Positions 17,454 to 27,300 of a stretch of 64,000 nucleotides of DNA are shown here, piece after piece. Origin of the DNA: Rhodococcus koreensis (GTDB lineage Bacteria > Actinomycetota > Actinomycetes > Mycobacteriales > Mycobacteriaceae). The first letter of the stretch is position 1; every line of letters begins with the position of its first letter. The translations under genes were made by a program, and so were the position numbers. Where the stretch lies: the NCBI RefSeq assembly GCF_900105905.1, contig NZ_FNSV01000005.1, positions 4,836,001-4,900,000 of the forward strand, in the 5' to 3' direction. The notes under the pieces are model-generated. The model made no database searches and had not been told where the DNA came from. It saw only the letters and a program-made list of their open reading frames with translations.

Positions 17454-18805
17454 GGGAACTCGAAGTATCGCGCCGACTCCCATTCCGAGAGTTCGGCGAA
17501 CGGATCGCCCCCCGCGGTGTGGAACTGCATCCACTCCCACCGGCGGGTACCCACCCAGTAGTCGACGAACTCGTCCCCGAGTTGTTCGCGCAGGATCGGA
17601 TCCGCCTCGAGAGCGGCGGCCGCCTTGGTGATGGTGTTCGGCAACCGCTCGAGATCGGGCGCACACCACGCCATGTCGTTGACCGGCTCGGGCGGCTCGA
17701 TCGCGCCGTCGAGGCCGGCGATCACCCCGGCGAGAATGGCCGCGACCGCGAGGTACAGATTCGCGTCGGCACCGGGAACCCGGTACTCGAGGCGGGAGTA
17801 CGCCGGATGCCCGCACACCGCACGCACCGCGGTGGTCTTGTTGCTGATGCCCCAGGTGACCGTCGTCGGCGGGCCGCTCAGGTCGACCAGGCGGCGATAC
17901 GAGGTGATCTGTGGGAGCACGATCGACGTCGCGCCCTGCATCGTCGCGAGGAGTCCGCCGATCGCGTGCCGCATCGTCGGCGAGGGTCCGTCCTCGGCGT
18001 AGAACGCGTTGACCCCGTCGCGCTGCAGGGACAGGTTGACGTGCGAGGCCTGACCGTATCCGGCCGTCGGCTTGGCCATGAAGGTCACGGTGTGACCGAG
18101 TTCGAAGGCCACCTCGCGCATCACCTGCCGGGCGCGAGCCCAGGCATCGCACACCGAGATCGGGTCACCGGGAACCAGGTTGAGTTCGACCTGGCCTGCC
18201 GCGTCCTCGTCGCTCCACGCCTCCCACTCGATGCCGATCTCTTCGAGGCGACGGGCGACCGCCGACATGTAGTCGACCCAGTCCTTCGATTTCGCGAGGT
18301 GGTACGCGGTTCCAGCGGAACCGCCGAGCGGCGTCAGGTCGCGATATCCCTTGGCGCGGGCCTCGTGAATGGACTCCTGGAACAGGGTCGCCTCGATCTC
18401 GACCGCCACGGTGGCCGTGAAACCATGCGTTGCGAGTCGGTCGACCAGCTTTCGGGCCAGGTTACGCGGACAGGTCCCGACCGGGGTGCCGTCGGTCTGC
18501 CAGTAGTCACCGATCACGGACTGCAGGCCGGGCTCCCACTGCACGAGCGTCGACATGTCGGGCCGGAACTGGACGTCGGCCAGGTGCCCACGCCAGTCGG
18601 GGTAGGCGAATCCAAACGTGGGGTCGTTGCCCAGATCGAGGCCGAACAGGAGATCGGCGAACGCGAAACCCGACCCCGCGCTCGCGGCGAACTTCTTGGG
18701 CGCCACGTTCTTTCCGAGGAACGAGCCATCGTGATTGGTGGCCTCGAGCCGGACCGTGTGGACGGCGGCATCGCGATCCGTTGCGGTGGCGGTGATTTCA
18801 GACAT
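17450..18805 (-). CDS. Glutamine-synthetase-like gamma-glutamyl-amine ligase (PuuA/GlnA3-like)
   Basis: This 451-residue GS-fold enzyme has the metal/ATP segments VAVEIEATLF and GQVELNLVPGD. It also has MAKPTAGYGQASHVNLSL, WGISNKTTAVR, and SRLEYRVPGADANLYLAVAA near the C-terminus. The PGADAN form is typical of GS-like enzymes that ligate glutamate to polyamines, ethanolamine or aromatic amines rather than ammonia. It is sandwiched between an SCP2-like gene (8-nt overlap) and the PuuD-like hydrolase gene (4-nt overlap). Its amine substrate is not readable from sequence. Confidence 0.87.
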   Translation of the reverse strand: MSEITATATDRDAAVHTVRLEATNHDGSFLGKNVAPKKFAASAGSGFAFADLLFGLDLGNDPTFGFAYPDWRGHLADVQFRPDMSTLVQWEPGLQSVIGDYWQTDGTPVGTCPRNLARKLVDRLATHGFTATVAVEIEATLFQESIHEARAKGYRDLTPLGGSAGTAYHLAKSKDWVDYMSAVARRLEEIGIEWEAWSDEDAAGQVELNLVPGDPISVCDAWARARQVMREVAFELGHTVTFMAKPTAGYGQASHVNLSLQRDGVNAFYAEDGPSPTMRHAIGGLLATMQGATSIVLPQITSYRRLVDLSGPPTTVTWGISNKTTAVRAVCGHPAYSRLEYRVPGADANLYLAVAAILAGVIAGLDGAIEPPEPVNDMAWCAPDLERLPNTITKAAAALEADPILREQLGDEFVDYWVGTRRWEWMQFHTAGGDPFAELSEWESARYFEFP

Positions 18806-19463
18806 CGTATCGAACCTTCCAGGATGCGGCGACGAGCACCGACAGCTGAGAGAGCGTGCCGCGCACGCCGATCAGACCGGTGGACAGGGCGGCGATCAGA
18901 TCGTCGGCGCCCGAGAAGATCCCGGCCAGCAGCTCCGGGGGGCCGGCGATCACATAGTGCGTCTCACCCTCGCCGACGACCAGCTGGGCCAATCCGTCGG
19001 GGCCGTCCGCGACCGCGACGAGCACGTCGGGGATCCCCGGTACCGACCGGGCCGCGGCCCAGAACGTCTCCGCGGCAACCTGCCAGTCCGGCAGCGGCGG
19101 CGACAGCAGTGCCAGCGACGTTGCGGCGAGGTCGCGCTCGCCCGCGGGCTCGCCGACCGGAGCGAGCCGCGCGTTCAGGTCGACGGTCAGGGTGACGTCG
19201 GGTGAGGTGAACACGCCGCTGGACACCGCGACGACACCGTTCGAGATGCTGATCGTCGCAGCCTGCGGGGTGTCGTGGGAGCGGACCGCGACAATTCCTT
19301 CCACCCCCTCCACGACGGAATCCGCACGGTTCGCGCGGACGGAATCGGTGATCGTGCGGCCGATCAGCCGGACGATCGGACTCGCATCGTCCTCGATCCG
19401 GATGTCGACCCCGTCGACCGCGTCGGCCTCGCATGTCGCGTGGCCGATCGTCGTTTCGGTCAT
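18798..19463 (-). CDS. Putative SCP2-like protein, first gene of the ligase operon
   Basis: This 221-residue soluble protein has two similar alpha/beta halves. The end of the second half (ISFSGADDLIAAL-like, then GLIGVRGTLSQLSVLVAAS) resembles the SCP2 sterol-carrier pattern of a hydrophobic pocket closed by a C-terminal helix. The match is by eye and weak. GGACTGAAGG precedes the start. The 3' end overlaps the ligase start by 8 nt, so the two are translationally linked. It may bind or present a hydrophobic substrate to the pathway. Confidence 0.6.
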   Translation of the reverse strand: MTETTIGHATCEADAVDGVDIRIEDDASPIVRLIGRTITDSVRANRADSVVEGVEGIVAVRSHDTPQAATISISNGVVAVSSGVFTSPDVTLTVDLNARLAPVGEPAGERDLAATSLALLSPPLPDWQVAAETFWAAARSVPGIPDVLVAVADGPDGLAQLVVGEGETHYVIAGPPELLAGIFSGADDLIAALSTGLIGVRGTLSQLSVLVAASWKVRYDV

Positions 19464-19620
19464 CCTTCAGTCCTTTCGATTCGACGAGATCATGTGCGCG
19501 GTACACCGTCAGCAGCGGATCCCAGTTGGAATGCGACCTTCACAGTCAAACGTCTTGGTCACGTGACTATGATGGTGAGGCACAGATCACTTGTTGTCAA
19601 TGACTTGCGAGGTTTCCGAG

Positions 19621-20586
19621 ATGAACGACGACGCGCCCACCTGGTGGAATCTGCTCGACGGCGATGCGCAGGCCGCGGCCCGGATGATCGCCCATGCCCT
19701 GCAGAAACCGATCCGGGAGCTGGGACCGCAGCAGGCCCGGGCGCTCCTGAACACGACTCCACCTGCCGAGCCGATCACGCCGCTCGACCGTGTCGAACAA
19801 CTGACCGTGCCGACCCGCGCAGGTGCGATCCGGGCTCGCCTGTACCGCGCGAACAGTGCCGCTCCGGACGGCGACACGCCCGCCCTCGTCTATCTGCACG
19901 GCGGAGGTTTCGTCCTGGGAACCCTGGACGGAGCCGACGAGCTGTGTCGTGCGATCGCCGCCGGATCCGGATGGACGGTCGTGTCCCTGGACTACCGGCT
20001 GGCTCCCGAGAACCCCTACCCGGCAGCCCTGGAAGACTGCCTCGACGCCTACGCGTGGCTGACCCGGACAGCATCAGAGTTCGGTATCGATCCGGGAATG
20101 ATCGCGGTCGGGGGCGACTCCGCCGGCGGCAATCTCGCCGCCGCCCTCTGCCTGCACCGACGCGACGAGCGCAGCCCCCTACCCGCGACTCAGGTACTTG
20201 CCTACCCCGCCGTCGACGGGACATTCACTACGCCGTCGTGGTCGGAATTCGCCGATGCGCCGCTACTGAGCACCGTGGACGCGCGCTGGTGCTGGGACCA
20301 CTACGTCGGCCCGGGGCATCGGGCGGACGACCACCTCGCGGCCCCCATGCGCGCCGAATCGCTGCGCGGCCTGCCGCCTGCCCTGATTCTGACCGCGGAG
20401 GTCGACCCGATCCGGGACGACGCCGAGGCATACGCCGGACGGCTGCGGCGCGACGGCGTCCCCGTCTCGCTGACCCGCCATGCCGGCGTCTTCCACGGCT
20501 TCGTCACCGAGATCGGCGTGTTCGCGCAGGCGAAACAGGCGATCGACGAGGTGTGCCTGCACCTGCGCGAGATCGCGCGGGCATAG
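19621..20586 (+). CDS. HSL-family alpha/beta hydrolase (esterase or lactonase)
   Basis: This 321-residue hydrolase has the oxyanion motif HGGG at 93-96 and the nucleophile Ser167 in GGDSAGG. The acid is in EVDPIRDDAEAYA and the catalytic His in GVFHGF. The ATG at 19621 is preferred (GAGG 8 nt upstream); in-frame TTG and ATG codons lie 30 and 21 nt earlier. It diverges from the SCP2-like/ligase operon. Hydrolysis of a lactone or ester such as a Baeyer-Villiger product is an attractive inference. Lactone hydrolases of cyclic ketone pathways are alpha/beta hydrolases, but general esterase activity is equally compatible. Confidence 0.88.
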   Translation: MNDDAPTWWNLLDGDAQAAARMIAHALQKPIRELGPQQARALLNTTPPAEPITPLDRVEQLTVPTRAGAIRARLYRANSAAPDGDTPALVYLHGGGFVLGTLDGADELCRAIAAGSGWTVVSLDYRLAPENPYPAALEDCLDAYAWLTRTASEFGIDPGMIAVGGDSAGGNLAAALCLHRRDERSPLPATQVLAYPAVDGTFTTPSWSEFADAPLLSTVDARWCWDHYVGPGHRADDHLAAPMRAESLRGLPPALILTAEVDPIRDDAEAYAGRLRRDGVPVSLTRHAGVFHGFVTEIGVFAQAKQAIDEVCLHLREIARA

Positions 20587-20602
20587 CTCGTCGCTCAGCG
20601 CC

Positions 20603-21313
20603 TCACAGACCGGATTCGCGGCTCTCGCGTTCGGCCGCCGCCAGGATCGCCTCGATCACCACGTCGAAGACGGCGCGGCGATCGATGCTGGTCAGTTCGG
20701 TGATGTGGGCACGGGCGGTGGGGTACTCGCCGTCGGGCAACTGGGCGTAGATGCGGGTCCACGACGACGCGTCCTTCGCCTGGATCTCGGGGTCCAGGGT
20801 GGCGAGTGTGGCGACCTGGCCCGCGAGCCCGAGCGCGGCGTCGACGAACGCCCGGTAGTACCGGACGGTGGCGCTCCGGGACAGACCGGACCGCGAGAAC
20901 GTGTCGAGAATCAGCTCCACCATCCGGCGCTCCGCAGGCCCGCCGGTCGTGCGCGCGAACGTCAGCGCGGCGATCGCCGGTGAGTGGGCCGCCGTCGCCC
21001 AGATCCGGTCGGCGATCCGCCGCAGCGTGTCCTGCCAGTGTTCGTCCTCGTTCACCTCGCCGATCTCGTCGAGTTCGATCGCGGTCGCGTGATCGTAGAC
21101 GGCGAGCAGCAACTCGTCCTTGTCACGGAAAAGCCTGTACAACGTGCTCGCGTCCACGTTCAGCGCTTCGCCGAGCCGTCGCATCGTCAGCCCGCCGACG
21201 CCTTCACGTCGGGCGAGTTCGAATGCCGCCGCGACGGCCGCCTCCTGTTGCACACCCCTGCGTTCCCGCCGGGAGGGCCGCGGCGTCGTCGCAGGTGCAG
21301 AGTCCTTTGCCAT
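20603..21313 (-). CDS. TetR-family regulator 3
   Basis: This 236-residue regulator has a basic leader (PRPSRRERRGVQQ) and helix-turn-helix GLTMRRLGEALNVDASTLYRLFRDKDELL near residues 45-75. The C-terminal all-helical domain follows. GAGGGGAG lies 5 nt before the ATG at 21313. It diverges from the APC permease/serine hydrolase operon and presumably represses it. It is convergent with the esterase gene, 16 nt apart. Confidence 0.88.
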   Translation of the reverse strand: MAKDSAPATTPRPSRRERRGVQQEAAVAAAFELARREGVGGLTMRRLGEALNVDASTLYRLFRDKDELLLAVYDHATAIELDEIGEVNEDEHWQDTLRRIADRIWATAAHSPAIAALTFARTTGGPAERRMVELILDTFSRSGLSRSATVRYYRAFVDAALGLAGQVATLATLDPEIQAKDASSWTRIYAQLPDGEYPTARAHITELTSIDRRAVFDVVIEAILAAAERESRESGL

Positions 21314-21370
21314 CGTTCTCCCCTCGATTCCCGCGTCCACCGTAGCAATCCCTGTTTCCGACCGCGTTAC

Positions 21371-21399
21371 CAACACAACTGCCAACGTTGTTGACAACA
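21371..21399. promoter_or_regulatory. Candidate operator of TetR 3
   Basis: The stretch contains CAACGTTG (21383-21390) overlapping TGTTGACAACA (21389-21399), two palindromes built from CAAC/GTTG half-sites. It lies between the divergent TetR 3 and permease genes, so it is a plausible repressor site. Confidence 0.5.
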
Positions 21400-21454
21400 C
21401 TGATGCGATGCCTGTTTAGTGTGGTCGATCACAGCACTCCACGGAGGAATTCAC

Positions 21455-22843
21455 ATGACGGATTCGCAGGCCGCGACAGCGACGGACGAACCTCGATTGA
21501 CCCCGCGACTGACGCTTCCGTCCGTCGTGGCATTCGGCCTGTCGTATATGGCGCCGAGCCTGGTCATGATCATTTTCGGCATCATCGCCGTGGCGAGCGC
21601 GGGCACGGCGCCCACCGCGTTCCTCGTCGCGACGGTGGCGATGCTGCTCACCGCACTGAGCTACGCCCGCCTCGCCCGGATCTATCCGGTGTCGGGTTCG
21701 GCGTACTTCTACGCGCGCCGCAACCTGGGGTCGTCGGTCGGATTCCTGGTGGGATGGGCCATCCTGCTGGACTACCTGTTCCTGCCGATGGTCGCGTGGC
21801 TGGCACAGTCGATCCTGCTCAACGCCCAGTTCCCCGCCATCCCGATCTGGGTGTGGATGTTGATCAACGCGGGTCTGACGACGGCCGTGAACGTGATCGG
21901 CATCGCGCTCGCCGACCGCATCAACCGGGTGTTGCTCGCCGTGTCGGTGTTCCTCGTGTTGCTGTTCTTCGCCTACTGCGTCAAATTCGTCGCGGGCAAC
22001 CCCGTCGCGTCCTACACGGAACCGTTCTGGAATTCGAACAGCATGATGTCCGGCATCTCGGTCGCAGCGGCCATCGCGGCGTACTCGTTCCTCGGGTTCG
22101 ACGCCGTCACCACTCTCGCCGAGGAGACCAAGGACGCCGCCCGCAACATCCCGCGAGCCATAATCTGGATCGTCGCGATCGGCGGCCTGATCTTCGTCAC
22201 CGTCGCGTACGTGATGCAGCTGGTCCACCCCGGTGGTGTCTTCGAGGACGCGCAGGCGGTGGCGTACACGATGTCGGTCGACGTCGGTGGCCAGTTCTAC
22301 GCCGATTGGACGAACCTCGCGGGCATCGTCGCCGGGTCCGCGTCGTGCCTGGCCGTCCAGCTCAGTTCGAGCCGACTGCTGTACATCATGGGCCGGGACG
22401 GTGTGCTCTCGCGTCGCCTGTTCGGGAAGCTCAACGCCCGCACGCGCACTCCGATCTTCTGCGTGCTGGTGACCGGCGCGATGTGCTTCGTCGGCATGAA
22501 CATGCCCCTCGAAACTGCAACAGGATTCATCAACTTCGGCGCATTCTCGGCGTTCACCGCTGTCAACCTCTGCGTCATCGCCTACTACGTCCGCCATCGC
22601 TCGACCCGGCCGCTGAGCAGAATTCGCTTCGTCGTGATGCCGGCGATCGGCGCAGCCGTGACGCTGGGCATGATCACCCAGCTCAGCGAGCACGCACTGA
22701 TCTCGGGCATCTCCTGGCTCGCCGTCGGAATCGTCTACCTGGTATGGCTCACTCGCGGATTCCGCCGGCCGACACCCGAAATGAACCTCACCCACGAGCA
22801 GGATGTCGTGGCCGCCGCACAGATCAGCGAGGGCCGGAAATGA
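21455..22843 (+). CDS. APC-superfamily amino acid/amine permease
   Basis: This 462-residue protein has about 12 membrane spans. It begins after a short polar leader with the APC signature VVAFGLSYMAPSLVMIIFG, then ARLARIYPVSGSAYFYARRNLG. SFLGFDAVTTLAEETKDAARNIPRAI is the conserved APC loop near the middle. GGAGG lies 7 nt before the ATG. The last codons overlap the hydrolase start (ATGATGA), so the two are co-translated. Uptake of an amino acid, polyamine or amide for the downstream hydrolase is inferred. Confidence 0.9.
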   Translation: MTDSQAATATDEPRLTPRLTLPSVVAFGLSYMAPSLVMIIFGIIAVASAGTAPTAFLVATVAMLLTALSYARLARIYPVSGSAYFYARRNLGSSVGFLVGWAILLDYLFLPMVAWLAQSILLNAQFPAIPIWVWMLINAGLTTAVNVIGIALADRINRVLLAVSVFLVLLFFAYCVKFVAGNPVASYTEPFWNSNSMMSGISVAAAIAAYSFLGFDAVTTLAEETKDAARNIPRAIIWIVAIGGLIFVTVAYVMQLVHPGGVFEDAQAVAYTMSVDVGGQFYADWTNLAGIVAGSASCLAVQLSSSRLLYIMGRDGVLSRRLFGKLNARTRTPIFCVLVTGAMCFVGMNMPLETATGFINFGAFSAFTAVNLCVIAYYVRHRSTRPLSRIRFVVMPAIGAAVTLGMITQLSEHALISGISWLAVGIVYLVWLTRGFRRPTPEMNLTHEQDVVAAAQISEGRK

Positions 22844-23988
22844 TGATCGGAACCGAACCACTTGTCACACTCGCGGATTGGCAGAGTCCCCCGCACAACC
22901 GGTACACCTTCGGCCGAATGCGCCAGATGGTGCCGACGGCACGAGTCGCGGCAGGCCCCGCACCGTTGCGGCTACCCGAGGACGGCGCACTCGACCTCGA
23001 TCTTCCCGTCGGCAACGAGACCGTGCGCTCGGTCCTCGAGCGCACCTACACCGACGGCTTCATGGTCCTGCACCGCGGCACCGCGCTCGCCGAGCTGTAT
23101 CCCGGCGATCTCGACCCCGACCGGACCCACATGCTGTTCTCGGTGAGCAAGTCGATCGTCGGCACGGTGGCCGCGAACCTGATCGCGACCGGCACATTGG
23201 ATCCCGACGCCCCACTCACCGCGTATGTTCCGGAATTCGCCGACTCGGGCTACGCCGGAGCCACCGTGCGGCACATTCTCGACATGCGGTCGGGTATCCG
23301 ATTCTCGGAGGAGTACCTCGAACCCGGCGCCGAGGTACGCCTTCTCGACCAGGCCGTCGGCTGGGTTCCGCGCGTCGACGATTGGGTCCCGCAGTCGATG
23401 TATGGATTCCTTCCGATGCTGAAAGCGGCTCGCCCACACGGTGGCCCGTTCGAATACCGATCCTGCGAAACGGACGTACTCGGATGGGTCTGCGAACGCG
23501 CCGCCGGTGAGCGCATGCCGTCGCTGCTGTCGCGTGTGATCTGGTCCCGAATTGCCTCGGACGACATGGATGCCGGAGTGGACCGCGCGGGAGCGGTATT
23601 CGCGGACGGCGGGCTCGCCGCGACACTCCGCGACGTGGCGAGGTTCGGCGAGATGCTCCGTTGCGGCGGACGAAACGGCACCGACCAGGTGGTGCCGCAG
23701 TCCTGGATCGAGGACGCCCTGCGCGGCGCGCCCGATTCTCGTGCAGCGTATGCCGAGTCACCGACCGCGACACCGCTGCCGGGTGGCATGTACCGCAACC
23801 AGTTCTGGGTACCGCACGCCGATCGGCAAGTGCTGCTGTGCCTGGGGATCTACGGCCAATCCATCTACGTCGACCTCGACCGAGACGTCGTGGTGGTGAA
23901 ACTGTCGTCGTGCCCGACACCGGTGGACGACGAACTCGACAACGCAAGCTTCGCGGCCGCCGAGGCGATCGCGGCATCACTGGCCTGA
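22840..23988 (+). CDS. Beta-lactamase-fold serine hydrolase (NylB-like)
   Basis: This 382-residue serine hydrolase has the SxxK motif SVSK (Ser101, Lys104). Tyr206 lies in EYRSCETDVLGW, the position of the catalytic Tyr in 6-aminohexanoate-dimer hydrolases. GLAATLRDVARFGEML and VVPQSWI are further family landmarks. It would cleave an amide or ester of a small substrate. The ATG overlaps the permease stop. No signal peptide is seen, so action is cytoplasmic, after uptake by the permease. Confidence 0.85.
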   Translation: MMIGTEPLVTLADWQSPPHNRYTFGRMRQMVPTARVAAGPAPLRLPEDGALDLDLPVGNETVRSVLERTYTDGFMVLHRGTALAELYPGDLDPDRTHMLFSVSKSIVGTVAANLIATGTLDPDAPLTAYVPEFADSGYAGATVRHILDMRSGIRFSEEYLEPGAEVRLLDQAVGWVPRVDDWVPQSMYGFLPMLKAARPHGGPFEYRSCETDVLGWVCERAAGERMPSLLSRVIWSRIASDDMDAGVDRAGAVFADGGLAATLRDVARFGEMLRCGGRNGTDQVVPQSWIEDALRGAPDSRAAYAESPTATPLPGGMYRNQFWVPHADRQVLLCLGIYGQSIYVDLDRDVVVVKLSSCPTPVDDELDNASFAAAEAIAASLA

Positions 23989-24007
23989 CCGGCAATCCCG
24001 GCCGGCC

Positions 24008-24355
24008 TCACGAGTTCAGTTGTGCCAGCACTTCGGCCGCGGCTCGGTAGCCGGTCCGAATCGCCCCGTCCATGTAGCCGTTCCAGGTGTCGCAGGTTTC
24101 CGCGCCTGCCCGGTGCACACGCCCGATGGGGTCGGACAGGGCGGCACCGTACTGCGTCCACACGCCCGCACCGAGTCGGCCGCCGTAGCAAGCAGCTGGT
24201 GATCCCGTCTCGGCCTGGGACTCGAGCACTCTGCTCGGTGTGGCCATTCGACCGTGGATGCCCGGCACGGACCGTAACCCATTCGGCTGGTGAACCGCCG
24301 CTGACCGGCCACCGGACGCGATCGTGCAGCAGTGGGCCGAACGCAGTGATCGCAT
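24008..24355 (-). pseudogene. C-terminal remnant of a flavin amine oxidase
   Basis: The frame ends with GAGVWTQYGAALSDPIGRV, HRAGAETCDTWNGYMDGAI and RTGYRAAAEVL. This is the characteristic last 60 residues of flavin monoamine oxidases (AGTE..W.GYM.GA). The N-terminal FAD domain and substrate domain are missing; upstream codons do not continue the family. The remnant lies between the NylB-like gene and the kinase gene and may mark loss of another amine-degrading gene. Confidence 0.6.
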
Positions 24356-24382
24356 TCGTCGTCGACACGGTGGAGGCAGAGG

Positions 24383-27300
24383 TCAGGTCGATTGCCGCTC
24401 CTCCACGACCCAGGCCGCGACCTGGGCTCGCGAGTTGAATCCGAGTTTGGTGAGTATGTGTTCGACATGTCCCTGCGCGGTGCGTTGTGAGATCACGAGC
24501 CGGGCGGCGATGGCCTTGTTGGTCAGCCCCTCGGCGATCAGCTCGGCGACCTGTCGTTCACGTTTCGTCAGTTTCACCGATCCGGAGGGTCCGGAATCTT
24601 TCTGGAGCCGTTCGCCGAGTGCGTACGAGACGGCCGAGTCGAGATCCATGTTCCGGCCTTGTTGCAGCGCCTGCTCGTAATCGTTCTTTGTGAGCGCTCC
24701 GCGGACGACCCGTTCGCACTCGTCGTGATGAACGAGCAGGTCGGGGACGAAAACCGAGGAGCTTCCCACTGCGTGACCGATGGCTTCGGCGGCTCCCATC
24801 AAAATGCCGGCGCGCTTGGGATCACTGCCGCCGGCGATCCACGCGAGAGCTTCGAGACTGTTTGCGCAATTGACCGGATCGTCGACGAGACGGCTGAGCC
24901 GCAGCCCCTCCGCGAGCAATTCGGTTGCACGACGCCGTTCGCCCTGTCGCCACTGCGCAACCGCCATGACCCACAGGACGTAGGCCCGGTACACGGATTC
25001 GCCGTGGCGATCGGTGATCGAGAGGGCTTCCTCGTAGCAGTCGACCGCCCGGCGAGGATCGTCGTCGAGCAGCTCGTAGGTCAGACCGAGCAACGTGAGC
25101 GTCTCGACGTGTATGACCAACTCGCGCTCCGCTTCTCGAAGCACAGTGAGGGCCCGCTCGAAACCGGTACACGCGCGCACGAGATCACCGTTGAAGATCC
25201 CGAAGACGCCGTCCGCGTGATCGACGATGGCGCGCGCGACGGGATCGGGCACATGGTCGGCAAGGGCATGCGCCTGCTCGACGAGGGCAGCACCTCGCTG
25301 ATGGTCCCGTTGCTGTTCGGCCATCAGGCAGTTGGCGTAGAGCGCTTTGACCGTCACGATCGTCGGCGGCAGATTCGGTGACGAGAGGAATCGGTCGAGC
25401 CAGCGCCGTGTCTCGCTGAGCAGACCGCGCGTACTCCACAGCAGGGACGAGGCGGTCGCGATCTGCAAACCTTCCTCGACGTCGCCCTCGGTCAGGCAGA
25501 ATTCCATGGCATCCCGCAAGTTCGGCTGCTCGCGACTGAACCGGGAGAGCCATTCGATCTGCCGAGGGCCTATGAACTCGGCTTCAGCGGTCCGGGCCAG
25601 CTGGCGATACCAATCCCGGTGCCGACGACGCAGGTCCGAATAGTCGCCGGTCTGCTGAGCCTTTTCCCGGCCGTAGTCGCGGAGAGTCTCGAGCAGCCGG
25701 TATCGCACCGTGACGCCCTGGTCCTCCCGGTTCAGGATCGACTTGTCGACGAGCGATGCCACCGCGTCCAGGAGGTCCTCTGCGTCGCTGTCTGCACCGC
25801 ATACCTGTTCTGCCGCATCCAGTTCGAAGCTACCCGCGAATACCGACAGTTGTTCCCATGCGCGTTGCTCTCGCACGGTGCAGAGTTCGTAGCTCCAATC
25901 GAGGCACAACCTCAACGTCTGCTGGCGCGACGGTGCCCCGCGGCTTCCGCGCGTCAGCAACGCATAGCGGTCGCTCAGGCGTTGCAGGATCTGCTCGGGC
26001 GACATCGCCCGCAACCGCGCCGCCGCCAGTTCGATCGGTAGCGGCAACCCGTCCAGTCGGCGGCAGATTCGGGTCACCGCGGTCTTGTTCGTCTCGGTCA
26101 GGGCAAAGGCCGGTACCGCGGCGGTGGCGCGTTCGGTGAACAGCGACACGGCGTCGTAGCGGGGAAGACCCTGGAGTGACGGCTCGCGATCCGGGTCGGG
26201 GACCGCCAGCGGTGGGACGCGCAAGGTCGCTTCACCGCCGATTGTCAGGGGTTCCCGGCTGGTCGCGAGAACACGCAGGCGGGGGCTCTGTTGCAACAGT
26301 GTCGTCGCGAGGTCCGCCACGGCATCGACCACTTGTTCGCAATTGTCCAGTATCAGCAGAAGTTCTCGCGAAGAGAGGAAGTCCAGCAGGACTTCACGAA
26401 GAGACCGAGCCGTCTGGTCACGCAATCCGAGGGTGGTGGCGACGACGTCGATCACCAGAGACGGGTCGCGGACCTCCCCGAGTTCGACGAGCCATGCCCC
26501 GTCGGCGAATTCGCGCTGCATTGCCGTAGCGACGCGTATCGCCAGACGGGTCTTCCCGACTCCGCCTATTCCGGTCAACGTCAGCAGCCGCGATGCTGCC
26601 AGTAGATTTTTCGCCTCGGTGAGTTCGTGCCTGCGCCCGACGAAGCTGGTCAATTCCAGCGGGAGATTTCCCGTCCGATGAGCGGAGGGACCGAGCGGTG
26701 TTCGCCGTGGAGTGTCCGCCGGGTCCGGGGCGGCGGTGGTCGGCGATGCGTGCAGAGCCATGACGTCGACGGGCACACCACGGCCAAGCTGGACGTCGCG
26801 CAGCTTCTCACCGAATGCGGCGGCAGAGGGTGGCCGGTCCTCGGGTCGGCGGGCCATTGCCTGCTCGATCACGGCGGTGACGTCGTCCGCGATCCCCTGC
26901 TCCCGAAGGTCCGGTGTCGGTTCGGTGGTGATGCGGACGAACTGGGCCACCAACTGTTCGCCGCTGCGCCGCTCGAACGCTGCGTGCCCGGTGATCGCAC
27001 AGAACAGGGTCGCACCCAGCCCGTAGATATCCGACGCCGGGCTCGCGGACGCGCCGCCGAGGACCTCGGGCGCGGTGAACGCGGGCGAACCCGTGACGAT
27101 GCCCGTCGCGGTTTCGAAGCCCCCGGACATGTGGGCGATCCCGAAGTCCGTGAGAGCCGGCTCGCCGTATTCGGTGAGGAGGACGTTTGCGGGTTTCACG
27201 TCACGGTGGACGATGCCCTGCCGGTGTGCGGTCTCGAGTGCACCAGCGAGCTTGACCCCGAGGTGCAGCACCTCGTCCACCGACAGCGGACCGTGCTGTC

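Noticed and set aside
21388..22839. An 866-codon plus-strand frame ahead of the NylB-like hydrolase
   Set aside because: The first part is out of frame with the real permease and is Arg-rich shadow sequence. The hydrolase starts at 22840.
21416..22861. Long minus-strand frames opposite the permease
   Set aside because: They are rich in His, Asp, Arg and Gln and mirror the high-GC codon bias of the true plus-strand gene.
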